Shown: positions 61,784-64,000 of the stretch, piece after piece
Numbering within the stretch: the first letter of the stretch is position 1
Layout of the letters: the number at the start of each line of letters is the position of its first letter
DNA from: Elymus sibiricus
Taxonomy: Eukaryota > Streptophyta > Magnoliopsida > Poales > Poaceae
Direction of reading: 5' to 3'
NCBI GenBank assembly: GCA_039707655.1
Contig: CM077673.1
Span: 6,644,001 to 6,708,000, forward strand
DNA length: 64,000 nt
Notes under the pieces: generated by a model
The model's input: only the letters and a program-made list of their open reading frames with translations
Told to the model about the DNA's origin: nothing
The model's database searches: none
Program-made: the position numbers and the translations under genes

Positions 61784-64000
61784 CATAGAAAACTGGTCAG
61801 AACAGACCAAATCTGCGAGTTTTGGCGAGGTCCCCGTAAGCGGACCCCGGGGTTCCCCGAACATTTGGATCGCCCCGGGACCCATAATCAGAGAGTAATA
61901 GCATAGAAAACAGGTAAGAATGGACCAAATCTGCGAGTTTTGGCGATGTCACCGTAACCGTTCCACGGGCTTCCCCGAACGTTCGGACGACCAAGACAAC
62001 CAAAAAACAGTTAATAATAGCACAGAAAACTAGTAAGAATGGACCAAATCTGCGAGTTTTGGTGAGGTCCCCGTAACCGGACCCCGGGCTTCCCCGAACG
62101 TTCGGACGACCACGACAACCAAAAAACAGTGAATAATAGCATAGAAAACTGGTAAGAATGGACCAAATCTGCGAGTTTTGGCAAGGTCCCCGTGACCGGA
62201 CCCCGAGCATCCCCAAACGTTCGGACGACCACGACAACCAAAAAACAGTGAATAATAGCATAGAAAACTGGTAAGAATGGACCAAATCTGCGAGTTTTGG
62301 CGAGGTCCCCGTAAGCGGACCCCATGGTTCCCCGAACGTTTCGATCGTCCCGAGACCCAAAATCAGTGAGTAATAGCATAGAAAACTGGCCGGAAAAGAC
62401 AAAATCTGCTAGTTTTGGCGAGGTCCCGGTAACCGGTCCACGGGCTTCCCCGAATGTTCGGACGGCCACGACAACCAAAAAAACAGTGAATAATAGCATA
62501 AAAATCTGGTCAGAATGGACAAAATCTGCGAGTTTTGGCGAGGTCCCCGTAAGCGGACCCCGGGGTTCCCCGAACATTTGGATCGCCCCGGGACCCATAA
62601 TCAGAGAGTAATAGCATAGAAAACAGGTAAGAATGGACCAAATCTGCGAGTTTTGGCGATGTCACCGTAACCGTTCCACGGGCTTCCCCGAACGTTCGGA
62701 CGACCAAGACAACCAAAAAACAGTTAATAATTGCACAGAAAACTAGTAAGAATGGACCAAATCTGCGAGTTTTGGTGAGGTCCCCGTAACCGGACCCCGG
62801 GCTTCCCCGAACGTTCGGACGACCACGACAACCAAAAAACAGTGAATAATAGCATAGAAAACTGGTAAGAATGGACCAAATCTGCGAGTTTTGGCAAGGT
62901 CCCCGTGACCGGACCCCGAGCATCCCCAAATGTTGGGACAACCACAACAACCAAAAACAGTGAATAATAGCATAGAAAACTGGTCAGAACAGACCAAATC
63001 TGCGAGTTTTGGCGAGGTCCCCGTAAGCGGACCCCGGGGTTCCCCGAACATTTGGATCGCCCCGGGACCCATAATCAGAGAGTAATAGCATAGAAAACAG
63101 GTAAGAATGGACCAAATCTGCGAGTTTTGGCGAGGTCCCCGTAAGCGGACCCCATGGTTCCCCGAACGTTTCGATCGTCCCGAGACCCAAAATCAGTGAG
63201 TAATAGCATAGAAAACTGGCCGGAAAAGACAAAATCTGCTAGTTTTGGCAAGGTCCCGGTAACCGGTCCACGGGCTTCCCCGAATGTTCGGACGGCCACG
63301 ACAACCAAAAAAACAGTGAATAATAGCATAAAAATCTGGTCAGAATGGACAAAATCTGCGAGTTTTGGCGAGGTCCCCGTAAGCGGACCCCGGGGTTCCC
63401 CGAACATTTGGATCGCCCCGGGACCCATAATCAGAGAGTAATAGCATAGAAAACAGGTAAGAATGGACCAAATCTGCGAGTTTTGGCGATGTCACCGTAA
63501 CCGTTCCACGGGCTTCCCCGAACGTTCGGACGACCAAGACAACCAAAAAACAGTTAATAATAGCACAGAAAACTAGTAAGAATGGACCAAATCTGCGAGT
63601 TTTGGTGAGGTCCCCGTAACCGGACCCCGGGCTTCCCCGAACGTTCGGACGACCACGACAACCAAAAAACAGTGAATAATAGCATAGAAAACTGGTAAGA
63701 ATGGACCAAATCTGCGAGTTTTGGCAAGGTCCCCGTGACCGGACCCCGAGCATCCCCAAATGTTGGGACAACCACAACAACCAAAAACAGTGAATAATAG
63801 CATAGAAAACTGGTCAGAACAGACCAAATCTGCGAGTTTTGGCGAGGTCCCCGTAAGCGGACCCCGGGGTTCCCCGAACATTTGGATCGCCCCGGGACCC
63901 ATAATCAGAGAGTAATAGCATAGAAAACAGGTAAGAATGGACCAAATCTGCGAGTTTTGGCGATGTCACCGTAACCGTTCCACGGGCTTCCCCGAACGTT
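61784..64000. repeat. Region 11b: truncated 22-mer copy and array continuation
   Basis: E-type starts are 61784, 62497, 62971, 63327 and 63801. The first units match 59173 onward at 2,611 bp, including the private TAATAATTGCAC variant (60121 and 62732). The unit 62971-63326 is only three monomers (E, C, D): the F-A-F-A-B stretch of the model eight-mer is missing, 594 bp in all. The array runs off the window inside an F monomer at 64000. Confidence 0.92.
63089..63206. repeat. Deletion-junction monomer F/C
   Basis: This monomer sits directly after the C/E hybrid at 62971 and is followed by D. F and C open with the same CATAGAAAACAGGTAAG sequence, so the junction cannot be placed exactly. From GTAAGCGGACCCCATGG onward it is clearly C. 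Exchange between F of one unit and C of the same or a sister unit would remove exactly the five missing monomers. Confidence 0.85.

Larger units (their letters stand above)
1..64000. repeat. Satellite array, 118-120 bp monomer with 6-mer higher-order repeat
   Basis: Every part of the window can be divided into head-to-tail monomers of 117-120 bp. Each starts at a CATAGAAA or CACAGAAA motif and ends in GAATAATAG or GAGTAATAG. I count 539 full monomers and one partial one. Six monomer types recur in the order A-B-C-D-E-F with a 712-bp period. No inversion, transposon, microsatellite expansion or unique insert interrupts the array; all spacings between E monomers are whole numbers of monomers. 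Family knowledge: long, same-orientation HOR arrays are typical of eukaryotic centromeres or large heterochromatic blocks. The centromeric role is inference, and a non-centromeric heterochromatin block is the main alternative. Confidence 0.98.

Noticed and set aside
1..64000. CRISPR array
   Set aside because: There is no alternation of constant short repeats and unique spacers. The whole 118-120 bp monomer is conserved and no cas-like gene is present.
1..64000. Tandem array of a transposable element or LTR fragments
   Set aside because: I see no terminal inverted repeats, LTR ends, primer-binding site, polypurine tract, target-site duplications or coding domains. The period is too short and too regular.
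1..64000. 5S rRNA, tRNA or snRNA gene cluster
   Set aside because: The monomer is about 120 bp, like 5S rRNA, but it has no recognisable 5S internal control region, no A/B box pair and no T-run terminator at a constant place. It also lacks a variable spacer between copies.
1..64000. Human or primate alpha satellite
   Set aside because: The monomer is 118-120 bp rather than 171 bp, and the sequence does not resemble the alpha consensus.
594..64000. GGTAAG and TCAG motifs as splice sites
   Set aside because: CAGGTAAG occurs in many C and F monomers and resembles a splice donor, but it is part of the repeat and no exon structure accompanies it.

Overview
The whole 64 kb window is one uninterrupted tandem satellite-DNA array. 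I see no protein-coding gene, RNA gene, transposon, CRISPR array or unique sequence in it. The basic monomer is 118-120 bp (about 51% G+C in a type A copy I counted by hand). I count 539 complete monomers plus a partial one at the right edge, all in the same orientation. There is no prokaryotic signature, and arrays like this are typical of eukaryotic centromeric or pericentromeric heterochromatin. The family is not human alpha satellite (171 bp) or any other satellite I can name with confidence, so the species is left open. Many variants are C-to-T or G-to-A changes at CpG, which would fit a genome that methylates cytosine, such as a plant or vertebrate.

Six diverged monomer types, called A to F here, follow one another in fixed order and make a 712-bp higher-order repeat (HOR): A119-B118-C118-D120-E118-F119. 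Successive HORs are far more alike than the monomers within one HOR. Using the start of each E monomer as the phase mark, the window holds 95 complete HOR units: 58 six-mers (711-713 bp), 22 four-mers (473-474 bp), 11 seven-mers (828-831 bp), two five-mers (593 bp), one three-mer (356 bp) and one eight-mer (950 bp). Most of the rarer sizes are explained by hybrid or repeated monomers left by unequal exchange.

Layout by region. 1-8304: six-mers, with two sequence subtypes alternating in places as a 1,423-bp 12-mer. 8305-15060: three copies of a 2,252-bp 19-mer. 15061-16603: a transition with one 831-bp seven-mer. 16604-21106: two more copies of the 19-mer. 21107-22528: six-mers. 22529-26435: three copies of a 1,302/1,303-bp 11-mer. 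26436-32362: mixed 4-, 6- and 7-mers. 32363-38056: three copies of an 1,898-bp 16-mer. 38057-45650: six-mers carrying nested 1,424-bp and 4,034-bp duplications. 45651-59172: two nearly identical copies of a 6,761-bp, 57-monomer block. 59173-64000: a 2,611-bp 22-mer followed by a copy that has lost five monomers.

There are no genes to work together. What the window records is repeated unequal exchange at monomer, HOR and multi-HOR scale. Most monomers keep a short inverted repeat near the middle, and on the minus strand several keep a motif one base away from the mammalian CENP-B box core. Both are compatible with a centromeric role but do not prove it. The many apparent reading frames are a by-product of the repeat and are not annotated as genes.
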